Shown here piece by piece: positions 53,430 to 61,726 of a stretch of DNA of 64,000 nt; position 1 is the first letter of the stretch, and the number at the start of each line of letters is the position of its first letter. Below the pieces are notes generated by a model. The model saw only the letters and a program-made list of their open reading frames with translations. It ran no database searches and was not told where the DNA came from. Source of the stretch: Fructobacillus papyriferae (lineage in GTDB: Bacteria > Bacillota > Bacilli > Lactobacillales > Lactobacillaceae); the NCBI RefSeq assembly GCF_018437225.1, contig NZ_JAAMFI010000003.1, forward strand, positions 1-64,000, in the 5' to 3' direction. The translations under genes were made by a program, and so were the position numbers.

Positions 53430-53461
53430 GAAGAGGAGAGCGAAATGCGCTCCTCTTTTTT
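53430..53461 (+). terminator. terminator after the Cof-type gene
   Basis: AAGAGGAG / CTCCTCTT with GCG/CGC inner pairs and T6. Confidence 0.9.
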
Positions 53462-53522
53462 AGACGTTTTTTGGTATAATAGACAGGTAATCTCTTAAAT
53501 GATGCTTGGAGTATATGAATCT

Positions 53523-54503
53523 ATGTCACAGGAAAATATTAAGCTCTTTTCTCTCTCATCGAATCACCCGTTAGCTGAAAAGGTCGCTGCTGAAGTTGGC
53601 GTGCCGCTTTCAGATATTTCGGTAAAGCGTTTTGCTGATGGTGAAGTGCAGATTAACATTGAGGAATCCGTTCGTGGAGCGAACGTCTTCGTGATTCAGT
53701 CAACGTCACAGCCCGTCAATGACAACTTGATGGAATTGTTGATCATGATTGATGCCTTGAAGCGTGCTTCTGCCGAACAAATCAATGTGGTCTTGCCTTA
53801 CTATGGATATGCGCGCCAAGATCGGAAAGCTCGTTCCCGCGAACCAATTACGGCTAAGTTGGTGGCCAACATGATCGAACGCGCTGGTGCAACACGCGTT
53901 ATGGCTTTGGATCTGCACGCCGCCCAAATTCAAGGTTTCTTCGATCTGCCAATGGACCACTTGCAAGGGGCTCCTTTGCTGGCTGATTATCTGATCGAAA
54001 CGGGGATTGCTGACAAAGAAAACGCCGTTGTGGTCTCGCCAGATCACGGTGGCATGACGCGTGCTCGTAATCTTAACAACATGCTTGGTCTGGATGCACC
54101 GGTGGCCGTCATTGACAAACGACGGCCAAAGCCAAACGTGGCGGAAGTTGGTTCGATTGTCGGCGATGTCGCTGGTAAAACGGCGATCATGGTCGATGAC
54201 ATGATTGATACAGCCGGAACCATCACGCAAGGTGCACAACTCGTTTTGGAACACGGCGCAAAAGAAGTCTACGTGGCCGCTTCGCATGCGGTCTTCTCCG
54301 GACCGGCTCTGGAACGTTTGCAAAATTCTGTCTTCACCAAGGTGATTGTGACCGATTCGATCAACTTACCGGACTCCAAGAAGTTCGATAAGTTGGAAAT
54401 TGTCTCCGTTGGTGAATTGATTGGGGAAGCCATTCGCCGTGTCTCAATGAACGAGGCCATTTCACCGCTCTTCAAGCACCGCTTCCGTCGTCGCAACCAA
54501 TAA
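53523..54503 (+). CDS. prs: ribose-phosphate pyrophosphokinase
   Basis: 326 residues. Motifs [24 protein letters not shown], the PRPP loop [13 protein letters not shown] and [12 protein letters not shown] are all present. It makes PRPP from ribose-5-P and ATP, linking the pentose route to nucleotide and amino-acid synthesis. The start is MSQENIK at 53523, preceded by TTGGAG; the frame from 53499 has none. TGG-TATAAT (53472-53480) is an extended -10. Confidence 0.96.
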   Translation: MSQENIKLFSLSSNHPLAEKVAAEVGVPLSDISVKRFADGEVQINIEESVRGANVFVIQSTSQPVNDNLMELLIMIDALKRASAEQINVVLPYYGYARQDRKARSREPITAKLVANMIERAGATRVMALDLHAAQIQGFFDLPMDHLQGAPLLADYLIETGIADKENAVVVSPDHGGMTRARNLNNMLGLDAPVAVIDKRRPKPNVAEVGSIVGDVAGKTAIMVDDMIDTAGTITQGAQLVLEHGAKEVYVAASHAVFSGPALERLQNSVFTKVIVTDSINLPDSKKFDKLEIVSVGELIGEAIRRVSMNEAISPLFKHRFRRRNQ

Positions 54504-54567
54504 TTTCGTGCAAAATTGAACGAAATGCTGGTCTGACGAGAGGCTAAAAAAATCAAAAGCATTTGAA

Positions 54568-54616
54568 AAACACTAGTAGAGGCGTTTAAACATTGTCTCA
54601 CTGGTGTTTTTTTTGT
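54568..54616 (+). terminator. terminator after prs
   Basis: AAAAACACtAGT / ACTgGTGTTTTT stem with a long loop that includes a GAG/CTC pair, and T8. Confidence 0.82.
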
Positions 54617-54704
54617 GAAGTTTTATAGCAAAAAAGTCAACATAGTAGGTAAGTATGTTACAATAACCCATATGTATTAATTTTTTTATATGGAGATGGG
54701 GTTT

Positions 54705-55412
54705 ATGTATAAAATCTTAGTCGTTGATGACGAAAAACCAATTTTAGATATCATTAAGTTCAACTTGGTCAAAGAAGGTTACGAAGTTGTAACAGCAGCT
54801 GATGGCCAGGAAGCATTGGATATGTACCAGTCTGAAAACCCCGATTTGGTGCTCTTGGATCAGATGCTGCCGGAAATTGAAGGAATTGAAGTCCTTCGTC
54901 AAATTCGTTCTAAGGACAAGACACCGGTGATCATGGTGACTGCCAAAGATTCTGAAATCGATAAGGTGATCGGGCTTGAAATGGGGGCCGATGATTACAT
55001 CACGAAGCCATTCTCAAATCGTGAATTGGTTGCTCGTGCGAAGGCCAACTTGCGAAATCGCCATACGCCGGGTCAAGCCGATGACTCCTCGTTGACACAA
55101 GATGATATCCAACTGGGTAATTTGGTTATCCATACCAAGACCTACATGGTGACAAAAGACGGTGTTGACGTTGAATTGACGCACCGTGAATTCGAATTAT
55201 TGGCCTACATGGCCCAGCACATTGGGCAAGTCATGAACCGCGAAAATTTGCTTCGCCAAGTTTGGGGATACGATTACTTTGGTGATGTGCGTGCCGTCGA
55301 CGTGACGGTTCGCCGTTTGCGCGAAAAGATCGAAGACGTTCCGTCACATCCAATTTGGTTGGGGACTCGCCGTGGGGTTGGTTACTACCTGTCATCAGGA
55401 AAGCAAAGCCGA
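54705..55412 (+). CDS. walR: response regulator WalR (YycF/VicR)
   Basis: 235 residues, OmpR family. Receiver domain with phosphorylated Asp in [12 protein letters not shown] (near residue 52) and Lys in ITKPFSNRE; winged-helix DNA-binding domain with [32 protein letters not shown]. It controls peptidoglycan hydrolases and envelope genes in low-GC Gram-positives, and is usually essential. ATG 54705 follows GGAG by nine bases. A TGT-TACAAT extended -10 lies at 54656-54664. The stop lies at 55413-55415. Confidence 0.95.
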
Positions 55413-55456
55413 TAATTTACAATTAAAGGAGGACAGGGCTTAGCCAGTCTGCGAAT

Positions 55457-57304
55457 ATGAAAATTTTGTCTAAAACGCTACAATCGATTCGCTTCCGACT
55501 GTCATTAGTCTTTGTTCTCTTTTTTATTATTCTTTTTGAATCTGTGGGGATCTTTTTTGTCCACCAGATCGAATCTTCTGATTTGGTTTCCTTTGGCGAC
55601 CGGTTAACTTTGCCATCCTATATGAGTAGCGAGGTGGTCAATGCCATTGAACACCCAAACGATAGCCAAGCCCAAAAGGAAATGAACCAGATTGTCGATA
55701 AATTCGATGACAAAATGGTCGATAATATCGTGGTTTACGATAATCAGGGCAAGGTTTTAACCGATCAGAACAGTCTGGAAGGAAAGAAAGCGCGCACAAA
55801 ACGGCTCGATACGAATACGAAGTTAGCGTTAAAGGAAAGCAGTGCTTTTAAAAAAGTTCGAACCAATGACGGGGAAAAAGGCCAGGAAGTCATCGTCACG
55901 ACCCCGTTGAAAAAGGGCAAACGAGTCGTTGGGGCTGTCGTTGTTTATGGTAGCCTGCATGCGATTTACACCAATGCAAGACGAGTGATGTGGCTTTTCA
56001 TCTTGGGCGGGGTGTTAACCGTCTTGGCTGCGATCTACTTAGGGTGGATTCTTTCTCGAACCGTGACGCGACCAATCGAACAGATTGCCAAGCAAACCGC
56101 CGCTATTACAGCTGGTGACTATGCCATGGTGAACAAGATCGCCGGTAGTAATGAAATCTCTACATTGGCCCAATCGGTCAACGTCATGTCGCAAAAAATT
56201 GCTTCATCAACAGAAATGATTTCAAATGAAAAAAATCGGCTTTATTCTGTCTTGCACCACATGGCTGACGGGGTGTTGTTGACGGATGCGCGTGGTCGGC
56301 TGACCATTATCAACCAAGCCGCCTCAAATTATCTAAAAGTCAACGAATATGAAGCCTTGGGGCAGCCGGTCTTTGATATTTTAGACTTGCCTGAATACCA
56401 GAGCATTCGCGATCTGATTAAGACTAAAAAGCCATTTACAATGGATCTAGGTGAGCGGATCATCGAAATCCGAATTTCGATGATAAAAGATCCATCTGGT
56501 ATGATCAATTCGTTGATTTTGATCTTGCATGACGTCACCATTCAATTGAAGACGGAAGCCGATCGAAAGACCTTTGTGTCCAATGTTTCCCATGAATTAA
56601 GAACCCCACTGACTTCTGTGACGTCCTACGTGGAAGCCTTAATGGAAGGGGCGAAAAATGATCCAGAAATCTTGGACAACTTTTTGGGCGTGATTCAAAA
56701 TGAAACTGACCGCATGTCGCGGATGGTCGAAGACCTTCTGGAGCTCTCCCGAATTGATAGGGGAACGCTGAAGGTGAAAACAGAGCTGGTTAATTTGAAC
56801 AGCATGTTGAATTTTGTTTTGAATCGTTTCGATATGATCCTTAAAACGGATCATGAAGGGGACGGTCATTTACCGCCATTAAAAATCATTCGTCATATTC
56901 CAGAAAGCGAGCTTTGGGTTGATGTCGATCACGATAAGGTGATGCAGGTGATGGATAATCTATTGAACAATGCTGTCAAATATTCCCCGGATGGTGGCAC
57001 GATTGAGGTTAGCCTTGAAAAGGTCAATGACCGCGCTCAAGTTAGCATCACTGACCAGGGGTTGGGTATTCCACAAAAGGATTTGAAACAAGTGTTCAAC
57101 CGTTTCTTCCGGGTCGATAAATCGCGCTCGCGTTCCCTTGGGGGAACGGGGCTTGGATTAGCTATTTCAAAAGAGGTTATCGAAGCATTTGGTGGTAAAA
57201 TTTGGGTAGAGTCCAAAGAAGGGGTTGGCTCAACCTTCCGATTCGATCTGGCTGTTGTAGAAGACGAACTTTTGTCGTCTGACAAGCAGTGGGATGATGA
57301 TTAA
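55457..57304 (+). CDS. walK: sensor histidine kinase WalK (YycG/VicK)
   Basis: 615 residues. Two membrane helices (about 14-36 and 176-196) flank an extracellular sensor domain, followed by HAMP, PAS (DGVLLTDARGRLTIINQAA), HisKA with FVSNVSHELRTPLTSV (His near residue 379), and a full ATP domain (NNAVKYSP, GGTGLGLAIS). It phosphorylates WalR. The usual yycH and yycI inhibitor genes are absent after it; htrA follows 68 bases later. Confidence 0.95.
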   Translation: MKILSKTLQSIRFRLSLVFVLFFIILFESVGIFFVHQIESSDLVSFGDRLTLPSYMSSEVVNAIEHPNDSQAQKEMNQIVDKFDDKMVDNIVVYDNQGKVLTDQNSLEGKKARTKRLDTNTKLALKESSAFKKVRTNDGEKGQEVIVTTPLKKGKRVVGAVVVYGSLHAIYTNARRVMWLFILGGVLTVLAAIYLGWILSRTVTRPIEQIAKQTAAITAGDYAMVNKIAGSNEISTLAQSVNVMSQKIASSTEMISNEKNRLYSVLHHMADGVLLTDARGRLTIINQAASNYLKVNEYEALGQPVFDILDLPEYQSIRDLIKTKKPFTMDLGERIIEIRISMIKDPSGMINSLILILHDVTIQLKTEADRKTFVSNVSHELRTPLTSVTSYVEALMEGAKNDPEILDNFLGVIQNETDRMSRMVEDLLELSRIDRGTLKVKTELVNLNSMLNFVLNRFDMILKTDHEGDGHLPPLKIIRHIPESELWVDVDHDKVMQVMDNLLNNAVKYSPDGGTIEVSLEKVNDRAQVSITDQGLGIPQKDLKQVFNRFFRVDKSRSRSLGGTGLGLAISKEVIEAFGGKIWVESKEGVGSTFRFDLAVVEDELLSSDKQWDDD

Positions 57305-57313
57305 GCCGGCACA

Positions 57314-57328
57314 TTAATCTTTGCTTAA
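57314..57328. promoter_or_regulatory. TTAA-N7-TTAA box upstream of htrA
   Basis: TTAATCTTTGCTTAA; its complement TTAAGCAAAGATTAA differs by one base from the box upstream of the LysM amidase (61629-61643). The 11-base periodic repeat is the form bound by OmpR-type regulators such as WalR and PhoP. Confidence 0.5.
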
Positions 57329-57372
57329 TGGTCGTTAGCTAAGCTAAGTAAAGCAAAAATTTGGAGTGAATC

Positions 57373-58506
57373 ATGGATAATAAGCTCACGAAAATTCTTT
57401 TGGCTGGTGCTTTTGCTGGCCTGATTGGTGGTTCTGCTGTTTTGGCCGGACAAGAAATCTACCAAAATTATCAAGTCACCCACTCGAAGGTGTTGACTAG
57501 CGCGAAAAGCAGCAAAAAAATGAGTTCATCAGACACCGCCTCGACGGCTTATAACAAAGTCGCTAACGCCGTTGTCTCGGTGATTAATTTTAAGAAAAAC
57601 GGCTCTTCTTATACGGAATCGTCCGAAGGTTCCGGAGTTGTCTACAAAAAGGGGGATGGCTCTGCATTCATCGTGACAAATAATCACGTGATTGACGGGG
57701 CAGCTAAAGTTCAGATTTTGACGAATTCGAATCGAACGGTGGTGGCTGAATTGGTCGGCAAAGATTCCATGACCGATTTGGCAGTCTTGAAGGTGACAGA
57801 TGCTGACGATTTGACAGCGGCTTCCTTTGGGGATTCCGAAAAGATCTCCGTTGGCCAACGGGTCTTGGCCATTGGTTCGCCCCTTGGTTCAGAATATGCT
57901 TCTTCTGTAACGGAAGGAATTATTTCGGCCACGAAGCGCTTAGTTAATGCGGACGATTCGTCGAATAATAGTTATGGTGGCTCAACGGTTATTCAGACCG
58001 ATGCGGCCATTAACCCTGGAAACTCTGGTGGACCATTGATCAATTTGGCTGGCCAGATTGTCGGAATTAACTCGATGAAATTGTCTTCTTCTTCATCGGG
58101 AACGTCGGTGGAAGGAATCGGTTTTGCCATTCCGTCTGATCAAGTGGTCGACATCGTCAATAAGTTGGTTAAATTTGGTAAGGTGACTCGCCCAGCCTTG
58201 GGTATTTCGATGATTAACCTGTCTCAGGTGCCTGCAGACGAGCAGAAATCAACGCTGAAGTTACCAACAGACGTGGCCAATGGTGTTGTCGTCTACAAGG
58301 TAAATGCTGGCTCACCAGCCTCTAAGGCCGGTCTGAAGAAGTATGATCTGATCGTTGGAATTGATGGACAGCAAGTCTCGACACAGGCTGATCTGCGTGA
58401 GAAGCTCTACCAGCACAAGGTCGGCGACAAGGTGAAGTTGACGTATTATCATGGCAGCGAAAAGAAGACGGTGACGGTTAAGTTGAACCAGAGCCTGCAA
58501 TCGTAA
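57373..58506 (+). CDS. htrA: HtrA/DegP-like surface serine protease
   Basis: 377 residues. An N-terminal membrane anchor (residues 7-27) holds a trypsin-like domain outside the cell, with catalytic His 105 (TNNHVID), Asp 135 (MTDLAV) and Ser 218 (NPGNSGGPL). One PDZ domain is at about residues 275-370. It degrades misfolded exported proteins. Downstream of walRK in many Firmicutes. TTTGGAG precedes the ATG. Confidence 0.95.
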   Translation: MDNKLTKILLAGAFAGLIGGSAVLAGQEIYQNYQVTHSKVLTSAKSSKKMSSSDTASTAYNKVANAVVSVINFKKNGSSYTESSEGSGVVYKKGDGSAFIVTNNHVIDGAAKVQILTNSNRTVVAELVGKDSMTDLAVLKVTDADDLTAASFGDSEKISVGQRVLAIGSPLGSEYASSVTEGIISATKRLVNADDSSNNSYGGSTVIQTDAAINPGNSGGPLINLAGQIVGINSMKLSSSSSGTSVEGIGFAIPSDQVVDIVNKLVKFGKVTRPALGISMINLSQVPADEQKSTLKLPTDVANGVVVYKVNAGSPASKAGLKKYDLIVGIDGQQVSTQADLREKLYQHKVGDKVKLTYYHGSEKKTVTVKLNQSLQS

Positions 58507-58530
58507 ACAAATGGTAATATCACTTTAAAA

Positions 58531-58563
58531 CAGCCTAAGCGCAACGCTTAGGCTGTTTTTTAT
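58531..58563 (+). terminator. terminator after htrA
   Basis: ACAGCCTAAGCG / CGCTTAGGCTGT with a CAA loop and T6. Confidence 0.93.
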
Positions 58564-58654
58564 TGCCCTTCAAAAGCAATTTTAAAAAGTCAAGACTACT
58601 GGTTATTTTCGAACTTTGCTATACTAAAAAAAGTGAAAGTTTAGGAGAAAAAAC

Positions 58655-59296
58655 ATGATTGTATTGGCAGGAACAATTGGCGCCGGAAAGACGTCACTCA
58701 CAGATATTTTGGCCGAACACATGGGGGCCAAGGCCTACTATGAAAGCGTGGAAGATAATCCAATTTTGCCACTCTTTTACAAGGACCCAAAGAAGTATGC
58801 TTTCTTGCTTCAGGTCTATTTCCTAAACAGTCGATTGGATCAAATTATGGCAGCGCAAAAAGAAGAGCGAACCATTATCGATCGGTCGATCTTTGAAGAT
58901 TCGCTGCTCTTCCAGTTAAATGCCGATCTGGGTCGAGCCACCCAGACTGAAGTTGATATCTACAAAGATTTACTAAATAACGTCTTGGAAGAAGTTGACG
59001 AAGAGCGGCAATTGAAGACACCAGACTTGTTGATTCACGTTCGCGTTTCCTTGGATACGATGTTAAAGCGGATTGCAAAGCGCGGCCGGCCCTATGAACA
59101 AGTCGAGCAAGATCCCGCTCTTTACCAGTATTATAAGGATCTGAATCAGCGTTACGAAGAGTGGTTTGACAATTACGATCGATCGCCTAAATTAGTGATT
59201 AATGGAGACGAGCTGAACTTTGTCGAAGATGCCGCCGCTCGAGAAACGGTCTTACAAATGATCGATGCCAAATTGGCTGAAGTCAACGCAGGTTAA
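58655..59296 (+). CDS. deoxynucleoside kinase (dAK/dGK type)
   Basis: 213 residues. P-loop GTIGAGKTSL (residues 6-15), DRSIFEDSLLF and the arginine lid RIAKRGRPYEQ. These LAB kinases phosphorylate deoxyadenosine, deoxyguanosine or deoxycytidine for salvage; which one cannot be told here. TTAGGAG precedes the ATG. A nucleoside hydrolase gene converges from the right. Confidence 0.92.
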   Translation: MIVLAGTIGAGKTSLTDILAEHMGAKAYYESVEDNPILPLFYKDPKKYAFLLQVYFLNSRLDQIMAAQKEERTIIDRSIFEDSLLFQLNADLGRATQTEVDIYKDLLNNVLEEVDEERQLKTPDLLIHVRVSLDTMLKRIAKRGRPYEQVEQDPALYQYYKDLNQRYEEWFDNYDRSPKLVINGDELNFVEDAAARETVLQMIDAKLAEVNAG

Positions 59297-59300
59297 AAGA

Positions 59301-59349
59301 AAAACACCTCCCAGAATTTGGCAAAAGCCAGCTGGTGAGGTGTTTTTTT
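59301..59349. terminator. bidirectional terminator
   Basis: AAAAACACCTC / GAGGTGTTTTTTT with an inner GCCA/TGGC-like loop. Confidence 0.88.
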
Positions 59350-59369
59350 GAATGAAATTAGGCTTGCAC

Positions 59370-60326
59370 TTAGGCCAAGACCTTTAACATCATCTTTTGG
59401 AAGTCTGCTACGAAACGATCTTGGTCGACCAAGATCGCCGCTTTGGAGGTGACCGGCTCCAAAAGCTTGGACGTGTCACCGATTGTCCGACCATAATCCC
59501 CAGATTCACGGTCGGTTGTGACGATCATGTTCAAAGGCAGGGTGTCGATATAGTCCGGTTGAACGGCAACGGCAACAGCTAGCGGATCGTGTAAAGCTGC
59601 CCCTCTTTTATCGATGTCAAGCGTCGCGTAGGCGTCAATATAAAAGTCCATGATATCGGCGTAGAGTTGGGCTTTTTTACTGCCCAAAGCGCGCCAAGCG
59701 GCTGTTTCTTTTTTGGTTAGAAGCGTACGTAATGTAACGTCCAAGCCAACCATTGTGAGCCTTTCTTGTTCTTTAAAAACGGTGTTGGCTGCTTCTGGGT
59801 CTTGGTTAATGTTCGCCTCTGTAAATGGTGTCACGTTGCCAGGAACGGTTAAAGCGCCTCCCATCAATGTCGTCTGGCCAATCAACTGGCCGATCGCGGG
59901 GTCTTTTTTAAGGGCCAAAGCCAAATTGGTCAAAGGACCAGTTGGCAAGTAAATGAGCTTTTCTTGGTATTGGTGGGCGGATTCAATTAAGAAGTCGATA
60001 CCAGACTGTTGCTCGACTTGGCGCTTGGACTTGGGGACGTCGACATTGCCAACACCGTTTTTTCCATGGATTAACTTGGATACAGGCATTGTGTCGAAGT
60101 CCTCTGTTGTTGTCGAATGGGCGGCGCCGTGAAAGACCGGCACATCCTTTGCGCCCAAAAGATCGAGTAGGTTCAGTGAATTAGCTGCTGTTACGGGCAT
60201 TAAGTTGTTCCCGTACGAGGCGATAATACCGATTAGATCGATGTCGTCATGGCCGATGGCATAGGCTAGAGCGAGCGCGTCATCGATTCCCGTATCGAGA
60301 TCTAGAATCATTTTGTAACGTGACAT
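59370..60326 (-). CDS. nucleoside hydrolase
   Basis: 318 residues. N-terminal DLDTGIDDALA (calcium site), TLMGGAL and the late HDPLAVAVAV segment define the inosine-uridine preferring family. It splits nucleosides into base and ribose, feeding rbsK. The ATG at 60326 has AAAGGAG upstream. Monocistronic, divergent from the flavoprotein gene. Confidence 0.92.
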   Translation of the reverse strand: MSRYKMILDLDTGIDDALALAYAIGHDDIDLIGIIASYGNNLMPVTAANSLNLLDLLGAKDVPVFHGAAHSTTTEDFDTMPVSKLIHGKNGVGNVDVPKSKRQVEQQSGIDFLIESAHQYQEKLIYLPTGPLTNLALALKKDPAIGQLIGQTTLMGGALTVPGNVTPFTEANINQDPEAANTVFKEQERLTMVGLDVTLRTLLTKKETAAWRALGSKKAQLYADIMDFYIDAYATLDIDKRGAALHDPLAVAVAVQPDYIDTLPLNMIVTTDRESGDYGRTIGDTSKLLEPVTSKAAILVDQDRFVADFQKMMLKVLA

Positions 60327-60415
60327 TGAAAGTCTCCTTTGTTTCGGTACAATAAGTATAGCAAAAAAATGATGAAATCATGTGCGTGATTCGAGAAAGA
60401 ATTGGTTAATTCCGA

Positions 60416-61429
60416 ATGAATGATACAAATTCAAAAGAAATGTACGACATTGTAGTAGTTGGCGCTGGTCCAGTGGGGCTATTTGCCGGCTATTATGCTT
60501 CCTTGCGTGATGCCAAGGTGTTGATCATCGAAGCCAAAGAAACAGTTGGCGGCCAGGTCAAAGCGCTTTATCCAGACAAGAAAATCTGGGATGTGGCAGG
60601 TTTAGCCGGTGAGACGGGACGGCAATTAATCGAAGGGTTGAAAACACAAGCCAAGCGTTTTGACACACCGATCCGAACCAATACCCGGCTGACTGGTTTA
60701 AAGAAGGAAGCGGGGTACTTTGTCTTAGAACTCAACGCTGGTGAGCAAGAGCTGCTTTCAAAAACCGTGATTTTGGCAACGGGAAAGGGAGCTTTTGAAC
60801 CCCGGCGCTTGCAAGTGGTAAACGAAAGCGCCCTTCTTAAAAGCGGCCTTTCTTACGAGGCTATAAAGCTAGCGGAATTTGCTGGCAAGCGCGTGGCGGT
60901 ATTAGGTGGGGGTGATTCAGCCGTCGACCTGGCCAATGAATTGGCTAACCTCTCTGAAGAGACTTATCTGATTCACCGGCGGGAGAATTTCCGTGCCATG
61001 GAACAGTCTGTCAAGCAGCTCAATGCGTCTTCGGTCATACAAAAGACGCCTTACAAGGTTCAAGCCGTCCGACAAATGCCTTCGGGCCAATTGCTGATTA
61101 GCTTGGCTGACCCAAAACAAGAAGGACAAATCGAACAGTTGCTGGTCGACCGCTTAGTCGTCCAATACGGTTTTAAAACAGCCGGACAAGAAATCCGTGA
61201 TTGGCCCATCGACCTAAACTGGGATAAAGCGGGCTTAGTGGTTTCGGAACAGATCAAGACCAAGCAAGAAGGGCTTTTTGCCATCGGTGATCTGAGCTCC
61301 TATCCAGAACACGTCGACTTGATCGCCACTGGTTTTGGTCAGGCGCCGGCCGCCGTAAACGCCGCCTTAGCTCTTTCAGCTCCTGAAAAAGGCGGACCTG
61401 GTCACTCTTCTTCTTTGCCAATCGAATAA
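60416..61429 (+). CDS. thioredoxin-reductase-like ferredoxin--NADP+ reductase (YumC type)
   Basis: 337 residues. FAD motif GAGPVGLFAGYYA (residues 16-28), NADPH motif GGGDSAVDLANEL and C-terminal TGFGQAPAAVNAAL. The redox Cys pair of thioredoxin reductase is missing, as in type 2 ferredoxin-NADP reductases. It supplies or uses reducing power through ferredoxin or flavodoxin. No clear ribosome binding site precedes ATG 60416; TGG-TTAATT ends four bases before it, so a leaderless start is possible. ATG 60440 is an alternative. Confidence 0.9.
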   Translation: MNDTNSKEMYDIVVVGAGPVGLFAGYYASLRDAKVLIIEAKETVGGQVKALYPDKKIWDVAGLAGETGRQLIEGLKTQAKRFDTPIRTNTRLTGLKKEAGYFVLELNAGEQELLSKTVILATGKGAFEPRRLQVVNESALLKSGLSYEAIKLAEFAGKRVAVLGGGDSAVDLANELANLSEETYLIHRRENFRAMEQSVKQLNASSVIQKTPYKVQAVRQMPSGQLLISLADPKQEGQIEQLLVDRLVVQYGFKTAGQEIRDWPIDLNWDKAGLVVSEQIKTKQEGLFAIGDLSSYPEHVDLIATGFGQAPAAVNAALALSAPEKGGPGHSSSLPIE

Positions 61430-61436
61430 TGTTAGA

Positions 61437-61461
61437 AACAGCGCAGAAGCGCTGTTTTTTG
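61437..61461 (+). terminator. terminator after the flavoprotein gene
   Basis: AACAGCGC / GCGCTGTT with an AGAA loop and T6. Confidence 0.9.
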
Positions 61462-61626
61462 GTCCACTTCGATCTGTTTGGCTAGAAAATGGCCACATGT
61501 GTCTTTTCCCCTTTTCTTTTTAGTATGCGCCCTTTTTATAAAAAGAAGAAGATGCCTGGCAAAAGAGGGGTGTTTACCGCCCTAACTGACATAAAAGTCA
61601 TGGAGGGGTTTCGATTTTCAAAAGAT

Positions 61627-61643
61627 GGTTAAGCAAAGGTTAA
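61627..61643. promoter_or_regulatory. direct repeat upstream of the LysM amidase
   Basis: GGTTAAGC-AAA-GGTTAAGC, an 8-base direct repeat with an 11-base period (GGTTAA-N5-GGTTAA). It resembles WalR (TGTWAH-N5-TGTWAH) and PhoP boxes and matches the htrA box at 14 of 15 positions over TTAA-N7-TTAA. Confidence 0.6.
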
Positions 61644-61682
61644 GCCTGGTGGGCTTTGCTTTTATTCTGCCTTGACTCTGCT

Positions 61683-61710
61683 AATCTATAGTGGAGAAGC
61701 GCTATAGATT
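61683..61710 (+). promoter_or_regulatory. inverted repeat before the amidase start
   Basis: AATCTATAG and CTATAGATT are perfect 9-base arms with a 10-base spacer, ending six bases before the GGAGG ribosome binding site. The left arm overlaps a possible -10 (TGC-TAATCT or TATAGT), so it may be an operator or, if transcribed, a leader hairpin. Confidence 0.55.
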
Positions 61711-61726
61711 GAAATGGAGGTTAACC

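Noticed and set aside
53706-54323. 205-codon minus-strand frame opposite prs
   Set aside because: Shadow of a highly conserved gene; no independent signals.
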